Assembly: GCF_003386165.1 (NCBI RefSeq)
Contig: NZ_QRDV01000001.1
Location: 124,001-188,000, forward strand
Direction: 5' to 3'
From: Winogradskyella eximia
GTDB taxonomy: Bacteria > Bacteroidota > Bacteroidia > Flavobacteriales > Flavobacteriaceae
Length of the DNA: 64,000 nucleotides
In this document: positions 15,785 to 24,408 of the stretch, piece after piece
Numbering within the stretch: the first letter of the stretch is position 1
Layout of the letters: every line of letters begins with the position of its first letter
Program-made: the position numbers and the translations under genes
Notes under the pieces: model-generated
What the model saw: the letters and a program-made list of their open reading frames with translations, nothing else
What the model was told of the DNA's origin: nothing
Database searches by the model: none

Positions 15785-16712
15785 TATCATTCTTTTTTTT
15801 GTTTTTAGAGGCTTTCATAGCTTCACCAATTTGATTACTTGCTGTAAAACTTGCTACCATGTCGTTTAACATTTGGCTTCCTGCTTGTGGTGAATTTGGT
15901 AATAAAATTAAGTTACTATTAGTTTCTTGTCCAATAGCTTGTAATGTATCGTAATGTTGCGTCACTACAATAAGTGCAGAGGCTTCTTGAGAGTTAATAC
16001 CAACTCTATTTAAAACGTCTACAGATTCTTCTAATCCACGTGCAATCTCACGTCTTTGGTCTGCAATACCTTGTCCTTGTAAACGCTTGCTTTCTGCTTC
16101 TGCTTTGGCTTTTTCTACAATTAATATTCTTGCAGCATCACCTTCAAATTGAGCAGCTGTTTTCTCTCTGTCAGCAGCATTAATTCTGTTCATTGCAGCT
16201 TTTACTTGTGCATCCGGATCAATATCAGTTACTAATGTTTTAATAATGTCAAAACCATAATCAGACATTGCATCATTTAATTCTGCTTTTACGGCTAATG
16301 CAATATCATCTTTTTTAACAAAAACGTCATCTAATTTCATTTTAGGAACTTCAGCACGTACCACATCAAAAACATAAGATGTAATTTGTTCATGCGGATA
16401 ATCGAGCTTATAGAAGGCGTCATACACCTTGTCTTTAATAACTTTATATTGTACAGAAACCTTAAGACGAACAAATACATCATCTAAAGTTTTGGTTTCA
16501 ATAATTACATCTAATTGTTGAATTTTTAAGCTCATTTTTCCAGAAATTTTGTCTATCAACGGAATTTTGAACTGTAATCCAGATTGTCTAATACTTTGAA
16601 ATTTACCAAAGCGTTCAATGATTGCAGCGGTTTGTTGTTTCACTACAAAGAAGGCTGAAATAACAACAACAACTATAAAAAATATAATGGGAACTAGAAT
16701 AATTTTATCCAT
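15777..16712 (-). CDS. SPFH/Band 7 (stomatin-like, paraslipin type) membrane protein
   Basis: 311 residues: one N-terminal membrane helix (about 5-25), the SPFH domain (AAIIERFGKFQSIRQSGLQFKIP to about residue 175), then a helical Ala/Glu/Lys-rich coiled coil (AADREKTAAQFEGDA...AKAEAESKRLQGQGIADQRRE). The C-terminus has the Gln/Asn/Ser-rich segment usual in QmcA/paraslipin relatives. Such proteins oligomerise in the inner membrane and organise membrane domains or proteases; the partner here is unknown. No NfeD gene is adjacent; an exported protein of unknown function overlaps its 3' end instead. Confidence 0.92.
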   Translation of the reverse strand: MDKIILVPIIFFIVVVVISAFFVVKQQTAAIIERFGKFQSIRQSGLQFKIPLIDKISGKMSLKIQQLDVIIETKTLDDVFVRLKVSVQYKVIKDKVYDAFYKLDYPHEQITSYVFDVVRAEVPKMKLDDVFVKKDDIALAVKAELNDAMSDYGFDIIKTLVTDIDPDAQVKAAMNRINAADREKTAAQFEGDAARILIVEKAKAEAESKRLQGQGIADQRREIARGLEESVDVLNRVGINSQEASALIVVTQHYDTLQAIGQETNSNLILLPNSPQAGSQMLNDMVASFTASNQIGEAMKASKNKKKNDNE

Positions 16713-16777
16713 ATCAGGTTTGTTTAAGGTTAAATAATACGAGACTCTAAAAGTAAGTTATTTTAAATTATTTTACT

Positions 16778-16785
16778 TAGGTTTG
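16778..16785 (+). promoter_or_regulatory. Bacteroidota -7 element for the OMP gene
   Basis: TAGGTTTG, exact TAnnTTTG match, 23 nt before the ATG at 16809. Confidence 0.6.
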
Positions 16786-16808
16786 TGTATATCAGCTCAC
16801 ATAATTGA

Positions 16809-17486
16809 ATGAAAAACACAAAATCTTATCTATTAGTCGCTATTTGTATCGCATTTGTTACAATCAGTTACGGACAACGTAAAAGTTATAAAATCAAAAA
16901 TGGTATTGGTCTTCAAGGCGGAATTACACAATTTGATATTCTTACAGATAACTTTAAAACTAAAGCTAGTACAGGATTTATTGGTGGAATGTCTGCTTCT
17001 GTAGATCTTCCTCATAAATGGTATAACGTGAGTTATAATATTCAATTATCTGAAAGTAAAGTAGATATTGATGCTTTTCAATTAGGAAGCTTATCTAATG
17101 AGTTTGTTGAATATAAGGTGTTTGCTGCTGACATTTCTTTTTTACTTCATGTTAAATTAATCAGTAATAATTTAACCTTAGATGTGGGTCCAATGCTACA
17201 ATATAATAGTGAGTTAGAACTTAGCGATGATGATAAAGAAGGATATATTGTAAGTGGCTATGATACCTTATTTACTGAAGATATTAGAGATATTACAAAC
17301 TTTAATGTTAATGGTGCAGTTGGATTAACTTTAGGTGTAAGACGTTTGTTTATTAGAGCGCAATATATTTATGGCTTTACTAATATGCTAGGTAATCTTA
17401 ATAAGCAAGACCTTAATATTGGTAATAGTGATAAGTTTAAAGGGAATCAATCTTTAATGGCTTTAACTTTAAATATTACATTGTAG
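16809..17486 (+). CDS. Outer-membrane beta-barrel protein (PorT-like family)
   Basis: 225 residues with a signal peptide (about 1-22, ending ISYGQ). The mature part begins with a Gly-rich strand (GIGLQGGITQFDI) and alternates amphipathic strands with charged turns, ending in a strand with a hydrophobic C-terminus (LMALTLNITL). This is the usual pattern of the small 8-stranded 'outer membrane beta-barrel' proteins of Bacteroidota. No specific function is indicated. It is divergent from the SPFH operon. Confidence 0.75.
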   Translation: MKNTKSYLLVAICIAFVTISYGQRKSYKIKNGIGLQGGITQFDILTDNFKTKASTGFIGGMSASVDLPHKWYNVSYNIQLSESKVDIDAFQLGSLSNEFVEYKVFAADISFLLHVKLISNNLTLDVGPMLQYNSELELSDDDKEGYIVSGYDTLFTEDIRDITNFNVNGAVGLTLGVRRLFIRAQYIYGFTNMLGNLNKQDLNIGNSDKFKGNQSLMALTLNITL

Positions 17487-17496
17487 TAATAAATTC

Positions 17497-18480
17497 CTAT
17501 TTACTCAATAAGTTTTCAATGGCTTTATCTAATTTTTCTACTTCCGTTTTGGTAGCAGAAATAGAATCCCATTTTATAATCTCACCATTTTTAGTATAAC
17601 CAACGTAATTGCGCCAACCTTCAGAGCGTAGTTCGCGTCTTTTGCTAACTAAACTATAAAGCGAATCTGTTTTTAAAAACTCTATTTCAGCAATAGGATG
17701 CTCTATAGAAATTTCAGGATATAAATCTTTTAAAATTTTTTGAGCCATATATAAATGCCCAATTTTATTAGGATGTACACCATCTGGAACAAACGTAGAA
17801 TCCGCTGTTATACGTTTCATATTCGCTAAAATAGGATTAAGGTGATGGTGTAAATCTATAACTTGAAGTTCTTCTGTTTCGAGACTTAATAACCAATCAG
17901 AATAGGCCGTTAAGACGTCATTGTATTTATAATAAGGGTGCCAATATGCATGAGGTTCTCCTTCTTTTGAAACGCGATTTGCAATCGGATTAGGATCAAA
18001 AAGGGTAGGAGTCATTAAGATTAATTGAGCTCCAATACCTTCAACCTTAGTTTTTAATTCTGAAATGCCAGTTTTATATTCTTGAAATCTAAGGCTGTCT
18101 AGTGGATGATAATTTCCATCATTCATCCCATAACACGCAATAACTAAATCTGGTTTAATTTCAGTTAGAGCCTTATCTAATCGTGTTCTAACATTTGGTC
18201 TAGGATACTCACGTTGGTCTTCTGAGGTCCCAGAAATAGTTTCACTAGATAAACCTATACTGATAATATCTAATTGATTATCAGTATATTGCTTACGTAG
18301 ATAATATTCTATAAAGTCTACATAATGACCATGTTGCGTAATGCTATTACCTAAAATTAATACACGTTTATTGTGTAAAGGCAATTCTTTAGTCACTAAA
18401 TCTATTTCTGATTTTTTTTCACTTTTACATGAAGTAACTAGCGTTAAAACAAAGATTAAAATGAAAAAATTGGACTTCAT
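17497..18480 (-). CDS. SGNH/GDSL hydrolase lipoprotein
   Basis: 327 residues. The N-terminus is a lipoprotein signal (LVTSCKSEKK, lipid-attached Cys near residue 18). The SGNH blocks are visible: ILGNSITQHG with the nucleophile Ser near residue 45, GLSSETISG (block II Gly), YGMNDGN (block III Asn), and DGVHPNKIGH with the Asp and His near 230. Family members cleave or transfer ester groups, often acetyl groups on carbohydrates. A lipoprotein location in the periplasm or outer membrane follows from the signal. The substrate is unknown. A strong palindrome separates it from gltX. Confidence 0.88.
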   Translation of the reverse strand: MKSNFFILIFVLTLVTSCKSEKKSEIDLVTKELPLHNKRVLILGNSITQHGHYVDFIEYYLRKQYTDNQLDIISIGLSSETISGTSEDQREYPRPNVRTRLDKALTEIKPDLVIACYGMNDGNYHPLDSLRFQEYKTGISELKTKVEGIGAQLILMTPTLFDPNPIANRVSKEGEPHAYWHPYYKYNDVLTAYSDWLLSLETEELQVIDLHHHLNPILANMKRITADSTFVPDGVHPNKIGHLYMAQKILKDLYPEISIEHPIAEIEFLKTDSLYSLVSKRRELRSEGWRNYVGYTKNGEIIKWDSISATKTEVEKLDKAIENLLSK

Positions 18481-18493
18481 ATATATAATTTTC

Positions 18494-18526
18494 AGACCTG
18501 TCAGGTTTTTAAAACCTGACAGGTCT
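18494..18526. repeat. 16-bp-arm near-perfect palindrome (REP-like or bidirectional terminator)
   Basis: AGACCTGTCAGGTTTT and its exact reverse complement flank a single T. It lies between the gltX stop and the start of the SGNH gene on the same strand. The GC core with A/T center is like dispersed palindromes common in flavobacterial intergenic DNA. As a hairpin it could end the gltX transcript, but the loop is too tight for an ordinary terminator. Confidence 0.8.
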
Positions 18527-18537
18527 TAGTTGGTAAA

Positions 18538-20052
18538 CTAAACTTGCTTGATTAAAGCTTCAATTCGACTAACCGTTTCTGTTTTACCAATCATATACAT
18601 AATATCAAAAACATCTGGTCCTTGCAGAGCACCAACTAAAGCGAGTCTTAAAGGCATCATTACTTTACCAAAACCAATTTCGTTATCAGTAATCCAACCT
18701 TTAATGTTGGTTTGAAGATTTTCAACCGTAAAGTCATCAGTAGTATTAACAAGTTCAATAACCTTTGTCATTACATCAGCTGTTCCTTCTTTTAAAGCCT
18801 TTTTAGAGGCTTTTTCATCATAAGCAGTTGGCGCTGTAAAAAAGAAATGACTCAAATCCCAAAAATCATTAACAAACGTTGCACGTTCTTTAATTAACCC
18901 AACAACTAAAGCGATGTAATTAACATCAATGTTTGATAATTCTGGTCTTATAGCTTTAAACTGCTCAGCTAAATCTAAATCTAATTGCTGTTGCATGTAA
19001 TGATGATTAAACCATTTGGTTTTATCTGGGTCAAAACGTGCGCCAGCTTTATTTACTCTTGCTAAATCAAAATCAGCAACTAATTGCTCTAAACTGAAAA
19101 TCTCTTGTTCCGTTCCAGGATTCCATCCTAAAAAGGCTAAAAAATTTACAACCGCTTCTGGGAAATAGCCATCTTCTTTATAACCTCTAGAAACCGTTCC
19201 GTCTGGTGCTGTATATTCTAATGGAAATACAGGAAAGCCCATTTTATCGCCATCACGCTTGCTTAGTTTTCCTTTTCCTGTTGGTTTTAAAATTAATGGT
19301 AAATGTGCAAATTCTGGTGCTTCCCAACCAAAGGCATTATATAATAATTGATGTAATGCTAAAGATGGTAACCATTCTTCACCACGGATAACATGTGTAA
19401 TTTCCATTAAATGGTCATCGACAATATTTGCTAGGTGATAGGTTGGCATGCCATCACTTTTAAATAACACTTTATCATCTAAAACGTTGGTGTCAATTTT
19501 CATGTTACCACGAATAATATCTGTAAGATGTAACGTTTCATCTTGAGGTGATTTAAAACGAATCACAAAATCCTCACCAGCTTCAATTTTAGCTTTCGTT
19601 TCTGCTTCAGTTAAAACTAAAGAGTTAACTAAACGTCCTCTTTCACGGTTATGCCAGTTGTAGATAAAAGTTTTACCTTTTTCTTCATGTCCTTTACGCT
19701 CAGCATCTAATTGTTCTGCAGTATCAAAAGCATAATAAGCATTTCCGCTTGCTATTAATTCATCTGCATATTGTTTATACAAATCCTTACGCTCACTTTG
19801 TCTGTAAGGACCGAATTTTTCGTTTTTATTTGGGCCTTCATCAAAAGAAATGCCACACCAATTTAATGATTCAACGATGTAATCTTCAGCACCTTCAACA
19901 TAACGATTTTGGTCTGTATCCTCAATTCTGAGGACAAAATCACCACCATGTTTTTTGGCAAATAAATAGTTGAATAAAGCGGTTCTTACACCACCAATAT
20001 GTAATGGTCCTGTTGGACTTGGTGCAAAACGCACACGTACTTTTTTAGACAT
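18538..20052 (-). CDS. gltX: Glutamyl-tRNA synthetase
   Basis: 504 residues, normal GluRS length. Class I signatures: RFAPSPTGPLHIGGVRTALF at residues 7-26 and KLSKRDGDKMG near 260. Catalytic and stem-contact domains are followed by a helical anticodon-binding domain. It charges tRNA-Glu in the cytoplasm. Together with a true GlnRS at 10785 this predicts direct Gln-tRNA charging without need for a GatCAB route from this enzyme. A full promoter (TTTG-N19-TATCTTTG) lies 17 nt upstream. Confidence 0.97.
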   Translation of the reverse strand: MSKKVRVRFAPSPTGPLHIGGVRTALFNYLFAKKHGGDFVLRIEDTDQNRYVEGAEDYIVESLNWCGISFDEGPNKNEKFGPYRQSERKDLYKQYADELIASGNAYYAFDTAEQLDAERKGHEEKGKTFIYNWHNRERGRLVNSLVLTEAETKAKIEAGEDFVIRFKSPQDETLHLTDIIRGNMKIDTNVLDDKVLFKSDGMPTYHLANIVDDHLMEITHVIRGEEWLPSLALHQLLYNAFGWEAPEFAHLPLILKPTGKGKLSKRDGDKMGFPVFPLEYTAPDGTVSRGYKEDGYFPEAVVNFLAFLGWNPGTEQEIFSLEQLVADFDLARVNKAGARFDPDKTKWFNHHYMQQQLDLDLAEQFKAIRPELSNIDVNYIALVVGLIKERATFVNDFWDLSHFFFTAPTAYDEKASKKALKEGTADVMTKVIELVNTTDDFTVENLQTNIKGWITDNEIGFGKVMMPLRLALVGALQGPDVFDIMYMIGKTETVSRIEALIKQV

Positions 20053-20069
20053 AATTGTATATTAAAGCG

Positions 20070-20100
20070 CAAAGATAGTTTGATAGAATTTTAGAACAAA
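20070..20100 (-). promoter_or_regulatory. gltX promoter with both Bacteroidota elements
   Basis: On the minus strand TTTG (20097-20100) is followed after 19 bp by TATCTTTG (20070-20077), 17 nt before the ATG. It is the best complete match to the TTTG/TAnnTTTG consensus in the window. Confidence 0.75.
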
Positions 20101-20193
20101 GAAAATAAGCACTTGTTAAGTTTTACCGTATTTAACAGTAAATTCTTCTATATTAACAGAATCTTATTAATTTTCAACTATTTTCGATTAAAA

Positions 20194-20201
20194 TAAATTT
20201 G
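20194..20201 (+). promoter_or_regulatory. Bacteroidota -7 element for the DUF4175 operon
   Basis: TAAATTTG, exact TAnnTTTG match, 75 nt before the ATG. The leader then contains a short direct repeat of GCTAATAGCTAA-type units (20248-20269). Confidence 0.5.
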
Positions 20202-20276
20202 TAGTTTAGTCAGTTGTTAATAATGTTGAATAATTAGCCAAGGGCTAATAGCTAATGCCTAATAGCTAAATATAGA

Positions 20277-23200
20277 ATGACCAATTTCGAAACCATAAAA
20301 CAAAAGCTAGAGCAATTCATTAAAAGGTATTATACTAATGAATTATTAAAAGGTGCTATCTTATTTTTCGCCATTGGTTTACTATATCTTATAATTACAT
20401 TATTCGTAGAATATGTGTTATGGCTTAATCCAACAGCTAGAACGATATTATTTTGGATGTTTATCGCAGTAGAATTAGCACTCTTCGTAAAGTTTATAGC
20501 CATTCCGTTGTCACATTTATTCAAATTAAAACAAGGCATAAATTTTGAAACGGCTTCAAAACTTATAGGAAATCATTTCCCAGAAGTGAACGATAAATTA
20601 TTAAACGTACTTCAACTTAATCAAAGCCCTCAACAATCCGATTTATTATTAGCAAGTATAGAGCAGAAGTCGCAAGAGTTACAACCCATTCCTTTTAAAT
20701 CAGCCGTTAACTTTAAATCCAATACCAAATATTTAAAATATGCGGCTATTCCTATTGCTATTTTATTGTTGTCGTTTGTTACCGGAAAAATAAATTGGTT
20801 TAGTGATAGTTACGAACGTGTTGTTAATTACAAAACGGCATACGAACCACCAGCACCTTTTCAGTTTTTTGTATTGAATGAATCGCTTCAAGCTATAGAA
20901 AATAAAGATTTTAAGTTACAAGTTTCAACTGCAGGAAATGTGATTCCTGAGAACGCACAAATTAAATTTAACGGTCAATCGTACTTTTTGCAACAAATTG
21001 CAGCTGGCGAATTTCAGTACACATTCAATCTTCCAAAAGAAGCTGTTGAGTTTACCTTATCAGCAAATGATGTCACATCAAAACCGTATAAATTAACTGT
21101 AGTGAACACACCAAATTTGGTGAATTTTGAAATGGTGTTAGATTACCCTTCGCACACCAAAAAGCAAGATGAAGTTTTAAAAAGTACGGGTTCTGCTGTA
21201 ATTCCTGAAGGGACTATAATCACCTGGAAAGCAAAGACAAAATCGACGACAGGTGTTCATATTTATGCTGAAGATACCTTAAGTTTTAAGTCTAAAGACA
21301 ACGTTAATTTTGAAGCATCAAAGCAACTTTATAAAAATTACAATTACAGTATTACAACAAGTAATGGTGATTTAAAAGATTACGAGAATTTGGCGTACAA
21401 TATTAATGTAGTAAAGGATATTTATCCAGAGTTGAATATCAAGGTTCAAAAAGATTCAATAGACCAACAAAGTTTGTATTTCTATGGTCAAGCAAGTGAT
21501 GATTATGGTTTAACCAAATTACAATTGGTGTATTATCCTAGTGAAGATGAATCAAAAAAAGTAGTAGAGCCTATTAATATTTCAAAGTCTAATTTTAGTG
21601 AGTTTGTTAGCGCGTTTCCAAATCAATTCAATCTAGAAGATGGTGTAAGCTACCAATTGTATTTTGAAGTTTTTGATAACGATGCACTACATAATTATAA
21701 GCGTACAAAAAGTTCAACATTTAGTTACCGAAAATTGACTAAAGACGAAGAAGAGCAAAAACAGCTTAATGAACAGAACGAAACGATAAAGGATATCAGT
21801 AAAACGTTCGATAAACTTCAAGAACAAGATAAAAAGCTTGAAGAATTATCTAAAACCCAAAAGGAAAAAGAAAGTCTAAATTTTAATGACAAGAAGAAAT
21901 TTGAAGAGTTCTTAAAACGTCAGAAAAATCAGGAACAGTTGATGAAAAATTTCAACAAAAAACTGCAAGATAATTTAGAAGAATTTCAAAAGGACGAAAA
22001 TAAAGACGACCAATTTAAAGAAGATTTAAAGGAACGTTTAAAAGAGAATGAAGAACAATTAAAGAAAGACGAAGAATTACTCAAAGAGCTTGAAGAATTA
22101 AAGGATAAAATTAACAAGGAAGAGTTCACACAAAAACTCGAAGAATTAGCCAAACAAAACAAGAATAAGAAACGTAGCATGAAGCAACTTTTAGAGTTGA
22201 CCAAGCGTTTCTATGTGATGAAAAAAGCTGAGAAAGTTTCAAGTGAATTAGAAAAACTAGCAGAAGAACAAGAAGAATTATCCAAAAAGGAAAAAGAAAA
22301 CACCAAAGAAGCTCAAGAAAAATTGAACGAGGAGTTTGATAAACTTCAAAAAGATTTAGAAGATTTAAAACGCGAAGACAGGCAACTTCAAAAACCTATG
22401 AAGATTGCGAGAGATGAATTTTTAGAAGATGAGATAAAATTCGACCAAAAGGAAGCCAAAGAAGCCTTAGAACAGAAAGAAGATAGTGAATCTAAAGAAG
22501 ATGCTGAAAAGGCTAAAGAACAGCAAGAAAAAGCTAAAAAGAAGCAAAAGCAAGCTGCTCAGAAAATGAAGGAAATCAGTGATATGCTAAAGAAAGCTGC
22601 AGCTGGTGGAGGAGGTGGTGGAGACCAAGCGGCAGAAGATATTGATGCTTTACGTCAAATATTAGAAAATTTGTTACTGTATTCCTTCGACCAAGAGGCT
22701 CTTATGGAAACTTTTGAAAGTATAGGAATCAATAATAATAACTACGGAAAGTACATTATTCAACAAAGTAATTTAAGAGAACATTTTGAACATATAGATG
22801 ATAGTTTGTTTGCCTTATCCTTGAGACAACCTAAGATTTCTGAAAAAGTGAATTCGCAAATTACAGAGGTTTATTTTAACATTGATAAAGCGTTAGAGCA
22901 GCTCTCAGAAAATCGATTGTACCAAGGCGTTGGTGCACAACAATACGCGGTAACTTCTACTAATGAATTAGCGAGTTTTTTAAGTGATGTTTTAGATAAT
23001 ATGGAAATGGATATGAATCCGTCTCAAGGGGAAGGCGAAGGAGAATCTCAATTGGAAGATATTATTATGAGTCAAGAAGAACTCAATAAAAAGATGGAAG
23101 AAGGCGTAAAGAAAGGTGAAGAGGGTAAAGAAGGAGAAAAGGGTGAAGAAGGCGATAAGGGTAAGGAAGGAGATGGACAGAAGCCTGGTAAAGATGGCAA

Positions 23201-23924
23201 GGATGGAAAAGAAGGTGAAGGTGAAAAACCAGGTGATAAGGGTAAAGCTGGAAAAGAAGGAAAGGACGGTAAAAGCGGTGATAACGGTAAGAGTGGAGAA
23301 GGACAAGGAAAAGGTGGAAAAGGAGGAAAGTCTGGTAAGAATGGTGAACAGAAAGGTGAGGGCAATGAAGGTGGACAGAAAGAAGGTGATGGTCAAGGTA
23401 AAAATGGAGAAGGTAAGGGCAAGAATGGAAAAGATGGTAAAAATGGTGGTGATGGAAATGGCGAAGGTGAAGGCGAAAAAAATGACGGTTATGGCGAAGG
23501 TGGAAGTGAGGAGCAAAATGGAGAATTATTTAAAATTTATCAGAAACAACAATTATTGCGTCAAGCACTAGAAGACAGACTTGGTAAGGAAGGAAAAATT
23601 GAATCTGCCGGACAATTAATAAAGCAAATGGAAGAGATTGAACTCGATTTGTTGAATACAGGATTTACAAACCAAACGCTTCAAAAAATGATGGATGTAC
23701 AGCATAAATTATTAAAGATGGAGAACGCGACTTTTATGCAAGGTCAAGATACCAAGCGTAAATCTGAAACTAATAAAGAAGAATTTAATCAAAATAATCC
23801 AAGTCAGATTCCTACGGCAAAACAATATTTTAATACAACTGAAATTTTAAATCGTCAAGCATTACCTTTGCAAAATCATTTAAAGAAAAAAATTCAAGAG
23901 TATTTTAAGAAAACCAATGATTAG
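20277..23924 (+). CDS. DUF4175 family large membrane protein with coiled coil and collagen-like region
   Basis: 1215 residues. Two membrane segments near the N-terminus (about 22-46 and 56-80) and one near 157-172 precede a large beta-rich domain (about 190-480). A long highly charged coiled coil follows (about 490-770, Lys/Glu/Gln-rich), then a Gly-rich linker, a helical region, and a low-complexity tract (about 940-1085) with Gly at every third position over long stretches (GKDGKDGKEGEG...). This matches the Bacteroidota DUF4175 architecture. The function is unknown; the body probably lies outside the cytoplasm. It overlaps ybeY by 8 nt. Confidence 0.88.
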   Translation: MTNFETIKQKLEQFIKRYYTNELLKGAILFFAIGLLYLIITLFVEYVLWLNPTARTILFWMFIAVELALFVKFIAIPLSHLFKLKQGINFETASKLIGNHFPEVNDKLLNVLQLNQSPQQSDLLLASIEQKSQELQPIPFKSAVNFKSNTKYLKYAAIPIAILLLSFVTGKINWFSDSYERVVNYKTAYEPPAPFQFFVLNESLQAIENKDFKLQVSTAGNVIPENAQIKFNGQSYFLQQIAAGEFQYTFNLPKEAVEFTLSANDVTSKPYKLTVVNTPNLVNFEMVLDYPSHTKKQDEVLKSTGSAVIPEGTIITWKAKTKSTTGVHIYAEDTLSFKSKDNVNFEASKQLYKNYNYSITTSNGDLKDYENLAYNINVVKDIYPELNIKVQKDSIDQQSLYFYGQASDDYGLTKLQLVYYPSEDESKKVVEPINISKSNFSEFVSAFPNQFNLEDGVSYQLYFEVFDNDALHNYKRTKSSTFSYRKLTKDEEEQKQLNEQNETIKDISKTFDKLQEQDKKLEELSKTQKEKESLNFNDKKKFEEFLKRQKNQEQLMKNFNKKLQDNLEEFQKDENKDDQFKEDLKERLKENEEQLKKDEELLKELEELKDKINKEEFTQKLEELAKQNKNKKRSMKQLLELTKRFYVMKKAEKVSSELEKLAEEQEELSKKEKENTKEAQEKLNEEFDKLQKDLEDLKREDRQLQKPMKIARDEFLEDEIKFDQKEAKEALEQKEDSESKEDAEKAKEQQEKAKKKQKQAAQKMKEISDMLKKAAAGGGGGGDQAAEDIDALRQILENLLLYSFDQEALMETFESIGINNNNYGKYIIQQSNLREHFEHIDDSLFALSLRQPKISEKVNSQITEVYFNIDKALEQLSENRLYQGVGAQQYAVTSTNELASFLSDVLDNMEMDMNPSQGEGEGESQLEDIIMSQEELNKKMEEGVKKGEEGKEGEKGEEGDKGKEGDGQKPGKDGKDGKEGEGEKPGDKGKAGKEGKDGKSGDNGKSGEGQGKGGKGGKSGKNGEQKGEGNEGGQKEGDGQGKNGEGKGKNGKDGKNGGDGNGEGEGEKNDGYGEGGSEEQNGELFKIYQKQQLLRQALEDRLGKEGKIESAGQLIKQMEEIELDLLNTGFTNQTLQKMMDVQHKLLKMENATFMQGQDTKRKSETNKEEFNQNNPSQIPTAKQYFNTTEILNRQALPLQNHLKKKIQEYFKKTND
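23110..23520 (+). repeat. Purine-rich low-complexity coding repeat (Gly-X-Y-like)
   Basis: The plus strand is almost all A and G here because it encodes Gly, Lys, Glu and Asp in a Gly-X-Y-like pattern. The purine bias leaves long open frames on the other strands, which I regard as artefacts. Confidence 0.8.
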
Positions 23925-24330
23925 TTTTAACTACGAAACCGATTTTAATTTAGACGAAGAACAAGGTTTTTCAGACTGGATTAGCAATACCATTTTAGAA
24001 GAACATTGTAAAGAAGGAGAGATAAATTACATTTTTTGTTCAGACGATTATTTACACAAATTGAATGTTGATTTCTTAAATCACGATACACTAACGGACA
24101 TTATTAGCTTCGATTATTCAGTAGGAAAAGAACTACATGGTGATATTTATATTTCAGTGGATAGAGTGAAGGAAAATGCTTCAGATTTTAAAGTATCTTT
24201 TGATGATGAAATGGCGCGAGTAATCATTCATGGAGTGCTGCATTATTGTGGTTACAAAGATAAATCGGAAGACGATGAAAAGATGATGAGGTCTAAAGAG
24301 GATTACTACTTAGCAAAGCGAAATCTATAG
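23917..24330 (+). CDS. ybeY: Endoribonuclease YbeY (rRNA maturation factor)
   Basis: 137 residues, close to family size. YbeY is a zinc-dependent protein needed for 16S rRNA 3'-end processing and ribosome quality control. The metal motif is HGVLHYCGYKD near residues 108-118: the first two His match HxxxH, while the third ligand, His in E. coli, is Asp here, which I believe is usual in Bacteroidota. The conserved segment LNHDTLTDIISFDY is also present. The start overlaps the end of the DUF4175 gene by 8 nt, indicating coupled translation. Confidence 0.93.
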   Translation: MISFNYETDFNLDEEQGFSDWISNTILEEHCKEGEINYIFCSDDYLHKLNVDFLNHDTLTDIISFDYSVGKELHGDIYISVDRVKENASDFKVSFDDEMARVIIHGVLHYCGYKDKSEDDEKMMRSKEDYYLAKRNL

Positions 24331-24344
24331 TCACGATTTCAGCG

Positions 24345-24352
24345 TATATTTG
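24345..24352 (+). promoter_or_regulatory. Bacteroidota -7 element for mnmG
   Basis: TATATTTG, exact TAnnTTTG match, 56 nt before the mnmG ATG. The parS palindrome lies between it and the gene, so ParB bound there would sit in the transcribed leader. Confidence 0.55.
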
Positions 24353-24378
24353 CAAATCCAAAATTTTAATAATTTAAT

Positions 24379-24394
24379 TGTTCCACGTGGAACA
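24379..24394. other. parS-type ParB-binding palindrome, upstream of mnmG
   Basis: TGTTCCACGTGGAACA is a perfect 16-bp palindrome and matches the widely conserved chromosomal parS consensus (TGTTNCACGTGAAACA family). It lies 14 nt before the mnmG ATG. Confidence 0.85.
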
Positions 24395-24408
24395 AAATAA
24401 AGTTCAAT

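Noticed and set aside
22992-23571. Long open frames on other strands and frames over the DUF4175 low-complexity tract
   Set aside because: They result from the purine-rich Gly/Lys/Glu coding; products are repetitive Phe/Ser/Pro- or Lys/Val-rich with no domain.
24379-24394. parS palindrome as an ordinary transcription-factor operator
   Set aside because: The exact parS consensus, two copies around mnmG, and the known origin-proximal context make ParB the better explanation.
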